This document shows positions 8,665-17,087 of a stretch of DNA of 31,240 nt, in pieces. The translations under genes were made by a program, and so were the position numbers. This stretch comes from JAIOSM01 sp023143455 (GTDB lineage Bacteria > Desulfobacterota > Desulfobacteria > Desulfobacterales > Desulfobacteraceae), in NCBI GenBank assembly GCA_030632885.1, contig DAOVTW010000040.1:1-31240 (forward strand), in the 5' to 3' direction. A model generated the notes under the pieces. That model saw nothing but the letters and a program-made list of their open reading frames with translations, ran no database searches and was not told where the DNA came from. Position 1 is the first letter of the stretch. Every line of letters starts with the position of its first letter.

Positions 8665-10650
8665 ATGGCAGAAGGTATTATTGAGTCCGAAGCAAAAAAG
8701 CTTATTGAGGAAAAAGAATTTAAAAAATTAATAAAGAAAGGGAAAAAAAATGGAACCCTTTCCTATGCTGAAATAAATAAAGTTATTTCAGATGACTTAA
8801 CATCTTCAGAACAAGTTGACGACATTGTTGTTCATTTGGAAAGCATAGGGATTAAACTTCTTGATAAGGGAAAGAGCACGAAAAAGAAACTTGCTAAGGC
8901 TAAAAAGGATACTAAAAAAATAAAAAAGGCTGATAAACCTAAAAAAATCTCAGCAAAAGATTCAAAATCAAAAAAATCTAAAAAGGACAGCAAACAAAAA
9001 GCTAAATCAAAAGTCGAAAAAGAGGAAAAATCAAAAAAGAAAAAGAAAAAGACAAAGACAGATAAATCTAAAACAGATACTATGAAAACGAAAGATGCCA
9101 AGGAGACTAAGAAAGATACTAAGCCCAAAAGAGGCAGGAGATTGAGAAAACCTTCTAGTTCCGATGCAGACTTTGGCACAGTAACTGATCCTGTTAAAAT
9201 GTATTTAAGAGAAATGGGGATGGTGACTTTGTTGAGTCGTGAAGGTGAGATTAAAATTGCCAAAAAAATTGAGTCAGGTGAGCGTGATATTTTGAGAGTG
9301 ATGTTAGATACTCCGTTGGCTGTCAGTGTTATACTTGTTTTCTTTGAGGGTTTGATAAAAGATAAATTCGAGCTTAATAATATATTACGGGATTTACAAA
9401 AAGGGAATAATCCTGAAGAAAGTATAAACCAGGAAGATTTTGTTGAAGCTATCAAGAAAGTTGAAAAAATTCATCTTGAAAATCAAGAGAGAAAAGATCA
9501 GATTGTTTCCGAGGAACTTACAGGTAAAAAGCTTAAAAAAGTTGATGAACTAATCAATAAAAATATTGAAGATATTCATATACTTTTTAAAAAATTTCGA
9601 TTTGAGAAAAAAGTTATTGATAAGATTGAAGAAAAAATTATAGAAATGATTAACTGGTTTGATGCAGTTGATGATTTGTTTAAAAGATGTGCTTTATGTT
9701 TCAATGCAACAAAATCTGATATGTTGGATCGTTTTAAAGATAAGGATAAATTTTTAAAATGGGCTGAGAAAAATTCTAATGTTTCTAAAGATGAATTGAA
9801 AGCTTTATATAAAGATCTGGGTTCCCTGTTAAGTCAGTCAGCTGAAAAAAAGGATATTATTAAAGGTGATCCATTAGATTTAAAAGAGATTATAGAGAAA
9901 ATTAAAAAAGGTCGATTCCGAGCTGATTTTGCCAAAAGAGAACTTGTCAGAGCTAATTTGCGACTAGTTGTAAGTATTGCAAAAAAATATACAAATCGTG
10001 GTTTGCAATTTCTTGATCTTATTCAAGAAGGTAATATCGGGCTTATGAAAGCAGTCGAAAAATTTGAATACAAGCGTGGTTATAAATTTTCGACTTATGC
10101 TACATGGTGGATAAGACAGGCTATCACAAGAGCTATTGCAGACCAGGCAAGAACTATTAGAATACCGGTTCATATGATAGAAACAATCAATAAGCTTATC
10201 AGAACCTCAAGGTATCTTGTTCAGGAAAATGGAAAAGAACCTTCTCCTGAAGAAATTGCTGAAAAAATGGAGATTCCTATAGATAAAGTGCGTCGAGTGC
10301 TTAAGATTGCAAAAGAGCCCATATCGTTAGAAACCCCTATTGGTGAAGAAGAGGATAGTCATCTTGGAGATTTTATTGAAGATAAAAAGTTTTCTTTACC
10401 TTCTGATGCTGCTATTGATTATAATCTTGCAGAACAAACTAGAAAAATGCTTGCTTCATTAACGCCAAGAGAAGAAAAAGTTTTACGCATGAGGTTTGGA
10501 ATTGGTGAGAAATCTGATCATACATTGGAAGAGGTAGGTAAAGATTTTTTAGTTACAAGAGAACGGATACGTCAGATTGAAGCCAAGGCTTTGAGAAAAT
10601 TAAGACATCCAACAAGAAGTAAGCAATTAAAGACATTTATTGATAATTAA
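8665..10650 (+). CDS. rpoD: RNA polymerase primary sigma factor (sigma-70/RpoD)
   Basis: The housekeeping sigma factor, 661 residues. Region 1.1 occupies about 1-70. An unusual Lys-rich, low-complexity linker spans about 70-163. Region 1.2 begins at DPVKMYLREMG (175 on). A non-conserved region separates it from regions 2.1-2.4 (about 425-500), which show NLRLVVSIAKKY, GLQFLDLIQEGNIGLMKA and YATWWIRQAITRAIADQART. Region 3 follows, and region 4.2 ends the protein with VTRERIRQIEAKALRKLRHP. GGGGAGGA at 8652-8659 decides for the ATG at 8665 over an in-frame TTG at 8650. The promoters listed in this window match the TTGACA/TATAAT sites this class of sigma factor reads. Confidence 0.97.
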   Translation: MAEGIIESEAKKLIEEKEFKKLIKKGKKNGTLSYAEINKVISDDLTSSEQVDDIVVHLESIGIKLLDKGKSTKKKLAKAKKDTKKIKKADKPKKISAKDSKSKKSKKDSKQKAKSKVEKEEKSKKKKKKTKTDKSKTDTMKTKDAKETKKDTKPKRGRRLRKPSSSDADFGTVTDPVKMYLREMGMVTLLSREGEIKIAKKIESGERDILRVMLDTPLAVSVILVFFEGLIKDKFELNNILRDLQKGNNPEESINQEDFVEAIKKVEKIHLENQERKDQIVSEELTGKKLKKVDELINKNIEDIHILFKKFRFEKKVIDKIEEKIIEMINWFDAVDDLFKRCALCFNATKSDMLDRFKDKDKFLKWAEKNSNVSKDELKALYKDLGSLLSQSAEKKDIIKGDPLDLKEIIEKIKKGRFRADFAKRELVRANLRLVVSIAKKYTNRGLQFLDLIQEGNIGLMKAVEKFEYKRGYKFSTYATWWIRQAITRAIADQARTIRIPVHMIETINKLIRTSRYLVQENGKEPSPEEIAEKMEIPIDKVRRVLKIAKEPISLETPIGEEEDSHLGDFIEDKKFSLPSDAAIDYNLAEQTRKMLASLTPREEKVLRMRFGIGEKSDHTLEEVGKDFLVTRERIRQIEAKALRKLRHPTRSKQLKTFIDN

Positions 10651-10652
10651 TC

Positions 10653-10681
10653 TTGACATATTAAGGAAACATCTATATATT
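10653..10681 (+). promoter_or_regulatory. tRNA promoter, TTGACA-17-TATATT
   Basis: A perfect TTGACA at 10653-10658, a 17-base spacer and TATATT at 10676-10681 lie just after the rpoD stop. Transcription would start near 10688, giving a leader of about 20 nt before the tRNA. The tRNA can therefore be made independently of the rpoD transcript. Confidence 0.7.
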
Positions 10682-10708
10682 ACTTAAATTTGCTGAAAAG
10701 TGAGAAAA

Positions 10709-10785
10709 GGGCCCATAGCTCAGTTTGGCAGAGCCACCGGCTCATAACCGGTCGGTCCCTGGTTCGATTCCAGGTGGGCCCACCA
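10709..10785 (+). tRNA. tRNA with CAU anticodon (elongator Met most likely)
   Basis: A complete 77-nt cloverleaf with encoded CCA. The 7-bp acceptor is GGGCCCA/TGGGCCC, the D stem GCTC/GAGC, the anticodon stem ACCGG/CCGGT with loop CTCATAA (anticodon at 10743-10745), and the T stem CCTGG/CCAGG with loop TTCGATT. The paired G1-C72 and the lack of three G-C pairs in the anticodon stem rule out the initiator. Elongator Met and the lysidine-modified Ile2 tRNA share this anticodon; I favour Met but cannot decide from sequence alone. Confidence 0.95.
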
Positions 10786-10851
10786 AATAGGATATATGAA
10801 ACAAAGATTATTAAAAATATGATTGTGTATTATAAACACAGAGATAATTTT

Positions 10852-10887
10852 AAAAAAAGGCGTGGTAATTTATACCACGCCTTTTTT
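10852..10887 (+). terminator. Strong rho-independent terminator
   Basis: GGCGTGGTA (10859-10867) and TACCACGCC (10873-10881) form a perfect 9-bp stem around a 5-base loop, with flanking A7 and T6 runs that extend the helix and supply the U-tract. It ends the rpoD/tRNA transcript just before the ribosome site of the next gene. Confidence 0.92.
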
Positions 10888-10904
10888 GTTTTATGAGGAG
10901 GTAG

Positions 10905-11726
10905 ATGCCTGCTACAACACAGGATGTAATAGATCTAATCGACAAAGAAGCATCGTTCAAGTTTGCTGAGGACTGGGATAATTCAGGGCTTCAAGCAGGT
11001 AATATGTCCTGGCATGTAAAGAAGATACTTATTTCATTGGACTTAACCATTCAAGTCATGATAGAAGCAGTAAAACTAAAAGCAGATCTTGTTTTAACCC
11101 ATCACCCTTTGTTAATAAAACCTCCCAGATGTATTGATTTTAATTGTATGCCTGGTTCTGCTATTGCAATCTCAGCTAAAGAAAAAATTTCAATTGTTTC
11201 AGCCCACACTAATCTTGATAAAGCTCAGAACGGATTAAATGATTATTTTGCGCAAATTATTGGATTAAAAGAGATAACTCCTCTTAATGATGGATTGAAC
11301 AAAAATATGGATTTCAATAATGAATTAATTAACATTGGAAGAAAAGGAAAGCTAGAAGAAACAAGCTCTCTTAAAAGTTTTGCTTTAAAAGTAAAAGAAA
11401 AATTAAACCTTAAGTATATAAGGGTTACTGGGGAGAATGAATTAAAAATTGATTCAGTAGCTGTTGTTACAGGAAGTGGAGGCTCCATGATTGAAGACTT
11501 TTTTCAATCAAAAGCAGATGTCTTTATTACAGGAGATGTAAAATACCACGAAGCTAGGATTGTTGAGGAAAAGAAGTTAGGCATGATTGATGTTGGACAT
11601 TTTGGATCCGAATATATTGCAATACAACTTCTTGCCAACAAATTAATAACTGCTTCTAAAAATACTGATTATGATTTTCAAATTTTTAAATATGAAAATG
11701 AATTAGATCCATTTAATATTTTTTAA
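10905..11726 (+). CDS. Nif3-like dinuclear metal-centre protein (YbgI/YqfO family)
   Basis: A 273-residue protein of the Nif3 family, often annotated as GTP cyclohydrolase I type 2; the true substrate is unsettled. The likely dinuclear metal ligands are visible: H66-H67 in LVLTHHPLL, D105 in HTNLDKAQNGLN, and H232 and E236 in DVGHFGSEYIAI. It is the short form without the PII-like insert seen in Bacillus YqfO. GAGGAGG directly upstream supports the ATG at 10905. It lies 18 bases after the terminator stem and 13 bases before the zinc-ribbon gene, a pairing common in bacteria. Transcription may rely on a promoter inside the terminator/tRNA region or on read-through; I see no clear box. Confidence 0.92.
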   Translation: MPATTQDVIDLIDKEASFKFAEDWDNSGLQAGNMSWHVKKILISLDLTIQVMIEAVKLKADLVLTHHPLLIKPPRCIDFNCMPGSAIAISAKEKISIVSAHTNLDKAQNGLNDYFAQIIGLKEITPLNDGLNKNMDFNNELINIGRKGKLEETSSLKSFALKVKEKLNLKYIRVTGENELKIDSVAVVTGSGGSMIEDFFQSKADVFITGDVKYHEARIVEEKKLGMIDVGHFGSEYIAIQLLANKLITASKNTDYDFQIFKYENELDPFNIF

Positions 11727-11739
11727 AGGATAAATAAAT

Positions 11740-12459
11740 ATGCAAGAAATAATTATGGAAAATATTAAAACCCTGGTAAAATTGCAGGAAGCTGAGCAAG
11801 AAATAATCAGACTTAATGCTGTGCTTGCTGAATTTGAACAGGAAAAAAAGAAGATTGGTGTTGAGCTTTCTGAGTTTGAAGGCGATTTGAATAATGAAAA
11901 AGAAAAGTTAAGCGCAATAGAATTATTGTGCAAAGAAAGCGAAAATGAAATACAAGTATTGATAGAACGTATTAAAAAAAGCAATGAAAATTTAAGAATG
12001 GTTAAGACCAATAAAGAGTATCAGGCATTAAAACGTGAAATCGATGACAATACAAAACGTAAAATTGGCATTGAAGATGAATTGTTTGAGTATACAGAAA
12101 AAAAAGAGGCATTTGAAAACAAAATAGAAGAAAGAGTAAGAGATTTTGCTCAGTTGACAGAAAAAATAAATTCAGAGAAAAAAGATATAGACAAAAGCTC
12201 TAAAGATGACCTTGCTCTATTAAAAGTATATGAAACAAAGAAAAAAGAGATAGGCGACAATCTTGATCCAACAATTTTTGAACAATTTAAAATCATTGCA
12301 AAGATGAATGATGGAGAAGCTGTTGCACAAGGTAAAAATGAAGTCTGTATGGGATGTTTTATGAATATTCCTCCTCAACTCTTTATCGAACTTCAAAGAG
12401 GAGATGATCTGATAAAATGTCCGCAATGCAGTAGGTTTTTGTTTTTTAAGAAGGCGTAA
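11740..12459 (+). CDS. Coiled-coil protein with C4 zinc ribbon (DUF164/CT398 type)
   Basis: A 239-residue soluble protein. Residues 10-170 are a long, highly charged coiled coil rich in Lys and Glu, and the C-terminus is a zinc ribbon with C203, C206, C227 and C230 (VCMGC and IKCPQC). Relatives in chlamydia (CT398) and many other bacteria are thought to be nucleic-acid or RNA-polymerase-linked adaptors; the function is not settled. AAAGGA at 11725-11730 precedes the ATG at 11740. It follows the Nif3-like gene by 13 bases. The 3' end is 4 bases from the first base of the RNase P RNA helix, so rnpB may be transcribed from within or through this gene. Confidence 0.88.
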   Translation: MQEIIMENIKTLVKLQEAEQEIIRLNAVLAEFEQEKKKIGVELSEFEGDLNNEKEKLSAIELLCKESENEIQVLIERIKKSNENLRMVKTNKEYQALKREIDDNTKRKIGIEDELFEYTEKKEAFENKIEERVRDFAQLTEKINSEKKDIDKSSKDDLALLKVYETKKKEIGDNLDPTIFEQFKIIAKMNDGEAVAQGKNEVCMGCFMNIPPQLFIELQRGDDLIKCPQCSRFLFFKKA

Positions 12460-12463
12460 TTTT

Positions 12464-12857
<394 letters not shown>

Positions 12858-12903
12858 ATATTTAAATTCACATTAATAATTATTAATATAGAGCAAAGAG
12901 TTT

Positions 12904-14214
12904 ATGGAAAAATTTTGTGACATAACATTTAAAGAAAAAGTTAATCTTTTTTCATATGAGTATCTCAAATGTATCAAATTTATCATTGATTCAAATGATG
13001 CAGACTATACCCTGACAAAAAAAATATATTCTAAGCTCATTGCAACATCTCATCTTCTTGAAGACCTTCTTGATTTTCATGGCGCTAAAAATAATAAAGA
13101 ATGGGTATATTATCGAGAATTCTGTGCTCTAATACGTCATTTTTCTCTAGCTGGTTATTCTCAAAAACATATTTTAAACAAATACAATTTTTATGATTTT
13201 GAAAAAGGAGATAATGCTCAATTTAAGAAAGAAGCAAATGATACACTTAAAATGATACAAAATTGTCTGGGAAAAGCATCTCCTGTGATTTTGGTTGAAG
13301 CAGAACGTCTTGAAATTAGAATCCCGGAATATGGATATAAAAAAGCATATTTCCCGGGAATTTTTTCAGGTCAACATCTTGAGCATAATATTGATGAATT
13401 TGAAGACACTGGAGAACAAGGGAAAAACCTCACTCGAATTGCAAGTGAGTTTGTTGAAATTATAGAAGGTTTTGAACATTTTGCGTTTTATGAAAAATAT
13501 GATAATAAAAAATTAAGAGAGCTTGTTCCAGAGAAAATAAATGAAGTTGAAATCAGACGTTTTGAAATGTTGTTACATAATCTACAATCTTCATTTGATT
13601 CTTATGTGATCAGTACAAGGTTTTCTTCAAGTAAAAAAAAAATAAATCAACTTAGAGGTCATTTTTCAATTGTTTTTCATATACTTCAGGTAGCGGGAAG
13701 ACTGCTTCATTTTTATGAAAGGCATCTACATGATGTTGGTCATAAAGATGTATATAACAGTGTAAGTAAATTATTATCAGATATAGTGGAAACAGATACA
13801 CTTCTTGATTGTACTGTAAACTCCTGCCTTTTTTATGCCTGGCAGTTTTTATCCTCAGGAAAAGAACTTGCCCTTGAAATTGTAAATGAAAATATGGAAA
13901 GGGGGTCTATTGTAGTCGGAATTCCTAAAGATAGAGGGTTTCATAGTAGACCAAGTATGCTTGTAGCTAAAATTGTACGTCACTATGGAGGTGAAGTAGA
14001 CCTATGTATTGGCGAAGATAAATTTGATGCTTCAAGCGTTCTTGATATCCAATGGGCAGGTGGAAAAATCAAAAAGGAAAATATAGAAGAAATTGTGTTT
14101 ACTGGTGATTTGCGAGCACTTACGGATATTAAGGTACTTTCTGATGTTAATTATGGAGAAGACTTAATGGGAAAAGGTATACCACTTCCTGCTGAATTAA
14201 CCTATTTACATTAA
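12904..14214 (+). CDS. Large helical protein with C-terminal HPr domain
   Basis: A 436-residue protein. Residues 1-330 are mostly helical, Lys/Glu/Phe/His-rich and not recognisable to me. The last 105 are an HPr-like phosphocarrier domain with RGFHSRPSMLVAKIV. H347 matches the phospho-His15 of HPr, and S378 (in DASSVLDIQWAGG) falls exactly 31 residues later, as Ser46 does. The domain could take phosphate from enzyme I of a PTS or be phosphorylated by an HPr kinase; neither partner is in the window. No membrane segment or signal peptide. It lies between rnpB and ispD, 6 bases before the latter. A role in regulation rather than sugar transport is likely because the carrier is fused to a large domain, but this is inference. 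Confidence 0.82.
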   Translation: MEKFCDITFKEKVNLFSYEYLKCIKFIIDSNDADYTLTKKIYSKLIATSHLLEDLLDFHGAKNNKEWVYYREFCALIRHFSLAGYSQKHILNKYNFYDFEKGDNAQFKKEANDTLKMIQNCLGKASPVILVEAERLEIRIPEYGYKKAYFPGIFSGQHLEHNIDEFEDTGEQGKNLTRIASEFVEIIEGFEHFAFYEKYDNKKLRELVPEKINEVEIRRFEMLLHNLQSSFDSYVISTRFSSSKKKINQLRGHFSIVFHILQVAGRLLHFYERHLHDVGHKDVYNSVSKLLSDIVETDTLLDCTVNSCLFYAWQFLSSGKELALEIVNENMERGSIVVGIPKDRGFHSRPSMLVAKIVRHYGGEVDLCIGEDKFDASSVLDIQWAGGKIKKENIEEIVFTGDLRALTDIKVLSDVNYGEDLMGKGIPLPAELTYLH

Positions 14215-14220
14215 ATTATT

Positions 14221-14925
14221 ATGTCGAATAACAAACTTTATTTTCTTATAGTTGCAGCCGGAAATGGCTTAAGAATGGGCTCACAGTTAAAAAAACAATA
14301 TTTACCAATAAACAATATTCCTATTTTAAGTCATACCCTTTCAAAGTTTTTACAGTATAAGCAACCCAATGAGATTGTTCTTGTAGTTCCAGAAAAAGAT
14401 ATTGAATATTGCAAAATAAATATCCTAAAACCCCTTGGTGTTGAAAAAAAGGTCCTGCTTATATCTGGCGGTAAGGAACGTCAAGCATCAGTATTAAATG
14501 GAATAAATATGATTAAAACCCTAAGTGATAGTTTTGATCAAGATGTCGTACTTATTCACGATGGAGTTCGCCCATTAATTGACAATGATTTAATTGATGC
14601 ATGCATAAAAGGAGCTATTAAATTTGGAGCGTGTGTGCCTGCTATTAAAGCCATTGATACTTTAAAAATGGTGCATGATAAAGTTGTTATAAAGACATTG
14701 GATAGAGAATATATTTATCAAATTCAAACCCCCCAAGCCTTTTTGTTAAAAATTATCGTTAATGCAATTGAATATGCTGAAAATCATAAGTTTTCAGGAA
14801 CAGACGATGCTTCTGTTGTAGAATTTTATAGGCATAAAGTGTCTATTATCAAAGGATTAAAGAAAAATATTAAAATCACCACAAAAGAGGATCTTGAATT
14901 CGTAAAGGCATATTTAGCCTTTTGA
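14221..14925 (+). CDS. ispD: 2-C-methyl-D-erythritol 4-phosphate cytidylyltransferase
   Basis: The third step of the non-mevalonate (MEP) isoprenoid pathway, joining CMP to MEP. It is 234 residues, typical for a single-function enzyme not fused to IspF. The nucleotide-binding start AAGNGLRMGSQLKKQY (12-27), the HDGVRPL motif (113-119), TPQAF (170-174) and TDDASVVE (194-201) are all present. Its ATG lies 6 bases after the HPr-domain gene, with no clear ribosome site, so translation may be coupled. ispF is not next to it. Confidence 0.95.
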   Translation: MSNNKLYFLIVAAGNGLRMGSQLKKQYLPINNIPILSHTLSKFLQYKQPNEIVLVVPEKDIEYCKINILKPLGVEKKVLLISGGKERQASVLNGINMIKTLSDSFDQDVVLIHDGVRPLIDNDLIDACIKGAIKFGACVPAIKAIDTLKMVHDKVVIKTLDREYIYQIQTPQAFLLKIIVNAIEYAENHKFSGTDDASVVEFYRHKVSIIKGLKKNIKITTKEDLEFVKAYLAF

Positions 14926-15018
14926 TTAATTAATGCATTTTGTAATTTATCCTTTACTTTTCGTAAGAAGTATGTAAATTATATTGATATGGTCGAAACA
15001 AATGGAAGTTATTAAAGG

Positions 15019-15047
15019 TTAATAGATAATCGTTATTGTTTTATAAT
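15019..15047 (+). promoter_or_regulatory. Possible promoter for the binding-protein gene
   Basis: TATAAT at 15042-15047 is perfect; 17 bases upstream TTAATA (15019-15024) matches the -35 box in only four of six positions. The gene starts about 55 bases later. Confidence 0.35.
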
Positions 15048-15107
15048 GAATAATACGTAATTTTTCGTATCAATAATCATCATGATTTCTTATCTGGAGG
15101 AAATGTA

Positions 15108-16046
15108 ATGGCAGATAAACCAGTTATTAAAATTGGGCATCTTTGCATCACAGATCACTTGATTTTGGGTGTAACAAACTTAAAGCTAAAAAAAGGAATG
15201 GAAACGTTTGAACATTGCACCCTGGAAACTGTATTAAAAAATGGATGGAACGAAGTCGCGGATGCTTTATCGACAAAAGCAATTGATGGCGCACTCATAT
15301 TAGCACCGACAGCAATGGATCTTTTTAAAGATAGTGGTGATATAAAGCTTATATTATTATCTCATAAATCCGGTAGTATTCTTGTTAAAAATAAAAAAGC
15401 GAATATAGAAAAAATTGAAGATTTTGCAGGTAAAACTGTTTTAATCCCTTATCAACTGTCAATTCATAATATGCTTTTCCATAAATTACTTAAAGAAAAA
15501 GGCCTAAAGCCAGGAAGAACAACTGAAGTCGGTATTGATGTGCCTCTTGAAGTTGTTGCCCCATTTCAAATGCCCCAGGCTTTGGAATTTGATGAAGATG
15601 GCGAAATCGGTGGTTTTATTGTTGCAGAGCCTTATGGTTCACTTGTTATTGCGAAAGGGCTGGGCGAAGAGTTTTGCCTCTCAAAAGATATATGGCCAGG
15701 TCATCCATGCTGTGTATTTGTTGTGAGAGATGAAGTGATTGAAAAATTTCCTGAGGCTATTCAGGAGATAACAACAAGCTTTGTTAAATCAGGCATAGCC
15801 ATTGATGACCAACCTGGTTCTGCTGCAATTATAGGTGCTGATTTTTTGACTCAGGACAAAGATGTTATTAAAAGAGTATTAACTGACCCTCCTGATAGGA
15901 TATTGACAGGGGAACTTTTCCCAAATATTGAAGATTTTGATATTATACAAAAGTATATGATGGATGAAATGAAAATTATGACAAGCTTAATTGATTTAGA
16001 TAAGTTTGTAGATACAAGATTTGCAAAAGCTGCTGGTGCAAAATAA
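15108..16046 (+). CDS. ABC-type substrate-binding-like protein without signal peptide
   Basis: A 312-residue protein of the NMT1/THI5-NrtA-SsuA type, with the two-lobe pattern of periplasmic binding proteins: IKIGHLCITDHLILGV at the start, KIEDFAGKTVLIPYQ at the domain crossing, then FIVAEPYGSLVIAKGLG and WPGHPCCVFVVRDEVI. The N-terminus begins directly with the mature fold and has no signal peptide or lipobox, so it should stay in the cytoplasm. No permease or ATPase gene is next to it. It may be a cytoplasmic sensor or a THI5-like enzyme rather than a transporter part. GGAGGAAATGTA precedes the ATG. It converges on the IDDLS-repeat gene, with only 9 bases between the stop codons. Confidence 0.8.
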   Translation: MADKPVIKIGHLCITDHLILGVTNLKLKKGMETFEHCTLETVLKNGWNEVADALSTKAIDGALILAPTAMDLFKDSGDIKLILLSHKSGSILVKNKKANIEKIEDFAGKTVLIPYQLSIHNMLFHKLLKEKGLKPGRTTEVGIDVPLEVVAPFQMPQALEFDEDGEIGGFIVAEPYGSLVIAKGLGEEFCLSKDIWPGHPCCVFVVRDEVIEKFPEAIQEITTSFVKSGIAIDDQPGSAAIIGADFLTQDKDVIKRVLTDPPDRILTGELFPNIEDFDIIQKYMMDEMKIMTSLIDLDKFVDTRFAKAAGAK

Positions 16047-16055
16047 AGAGGGTAA

Positions 16056-17087
16056 TTAAGCTGCGTTTTCAATTAGTTTATAAATTTGAGAAATTATTTT
16101 CACTGACCACTTTGCCTTACCAGAAAAGGTTAAGATGCCTTCCTGATTAAATTGTTCGCAAGTTTCCTCTTCAGTTGATCCTTGATTCTTTAAATCGATT
16201 ATTATATTAATAATTTCTGATTTATATTTTTCAAAATCATCTTTTGGTGAAAATTCACGCTTTTTAATTTTTGGTTTGGTTTTTGATTTGAAATCGATAA
16301 GGCTTGACAAGTCATCGACCGATTCCTTTTTAGATTTTGGTTCAGTAACTAAAATAGAAAGGTCATCAATTTCAGGTTCTTCTGACCCTTCTGATTCCGG
16401 TTCCACAATTAAAGTGGATAGATCATCTATTTTAGTTGTGTTTGATGGTTTATTATCAAGCAGTGATGAAAGATCGTCAATTTTTTCCTGTTTATTGTTT
16501 TCCGTGCCGCTCTCTTCCTTGCCTTTTTTATCAATAAGTATAGAAAGATCATCTATTTGTTTATCGGTTATAATTTTTTTTGTATCAGCTAATTGTGATA
16601 AGTCTATATTTTCAAATGTTTTAAAGATTTTATCAGTATCAAAATCCTTTGAGATAAAGTTTTTCATTTCAGTGATGGCATTAACTATATTGTTCATGGT
16701 CTCAATTTTTAAAGCTTCAGTTTCAGTAATTTTTTTAATTGCCAACGCAGTTGTTTCTTCCGCTTGTGTTCTTTTTTCAAGGGCTTTTATTTTCCTTTCT
16801 AAAAGATCAATCTTTTTATTGAAAGAAGGATTGTCGTCAGATATGACAGCTTGGCTTGATCCTCTTTCAAGTTCTTCTTCGATCACAGAAGGTAAAACAC
16901 CCATGCATATCTTATTAAATAAGAAAATCATAGTAACTAAGCTTTTTTGATTGTAATATTTTTGACCTGTCTGCTCAGTGCCAGGGATCCATTTTTTAAA
17001 TCTTTTTGTAATAAACTTAACTATCGCCTCTCCTGAGTCGAGCTCATGGGAAAGTTGCGAAATAGTTAAAAATGATTTAGTGTCCAT
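16056..17087 (-). CDS. MerR-like N-domain protein with IDDLS repeats (putative regulator)
   Basis: A 343-residue protein with a modular look. Residues 1-75 (FLTISQLSHELD, YYNQKSLVTMIFLFNKI) resemble a MerR-type winged-helix DNA-binding domain. Residues 88-145 are a coiled coil. Residues 178-264 hold five spaced copies of an (I/V)DDLSxL(I/L/V) motif in acidic, Ser/Thr-rich linkers. The last 60 residues (EIINIIIDLKNQGSTEEE, then GILTFSGKAKWS) look like the small helical domain found at the end of serine recombinases and some regulators. No recombinase catalytic core is present. GGGGTGA before the ATG at 17087 is favoured over a TTG eight codons upstream. Function unknown; a DNA-binding adaptor with repeated docking motifs is a fair guess. 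Confidence 0.65.
   Translation of the reverse strand: MDTKSFLTISQLSHELDSGEAIVKFITKRFKKWIPGTEQTGQKYYNQKSLVTMIFLFNKICMGVLPSVIEEELERGSSQAVISDDNPSFNKKIDLLERKIKALEKRTQAEETTALAIKKITETEALKIETMNNIVNAITEMKNFISKDFDTDKIFKTFENIDLSQLADTKKIITDKQIDDLSILIDKKGKEESGTENNKQEKIDDLSSLLDNKPSNTTKIDDLSTLIVEPESEGSEEPEIDDLSILVTEPKSKKESVDDLSSLIDFKSKTKPKIKKREFSPKDDFEKYKSEIINIIIDLKNQGSTEEETCEQFNQEGILTFSGKAKWSVKIISQIYKLIENAA

Noticed and set aside
8832..9455. Long minus-strand open frame (207 codons) opposite the rpoD start region
   Set aside because: It is the antisense of the Lys-rich linker; its Phe/Ser/Leu-rich low-complexity product is what antisense of AAA/AAG codons gives. It has no ribosome site.
10690..10896. Plus-strand open frame of 68 codons
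   Set aside because: It spans the tRNA and the terminator and shows no ribosome site.
16276..16950. Plus-strand open frame of 224 codons
   Set aside because: It runs opposite the IDDLS-repeat gene and its Ser-rich repeats are the antisense of that repeat. The minus-strand frame has the ribosome site and domain logic.
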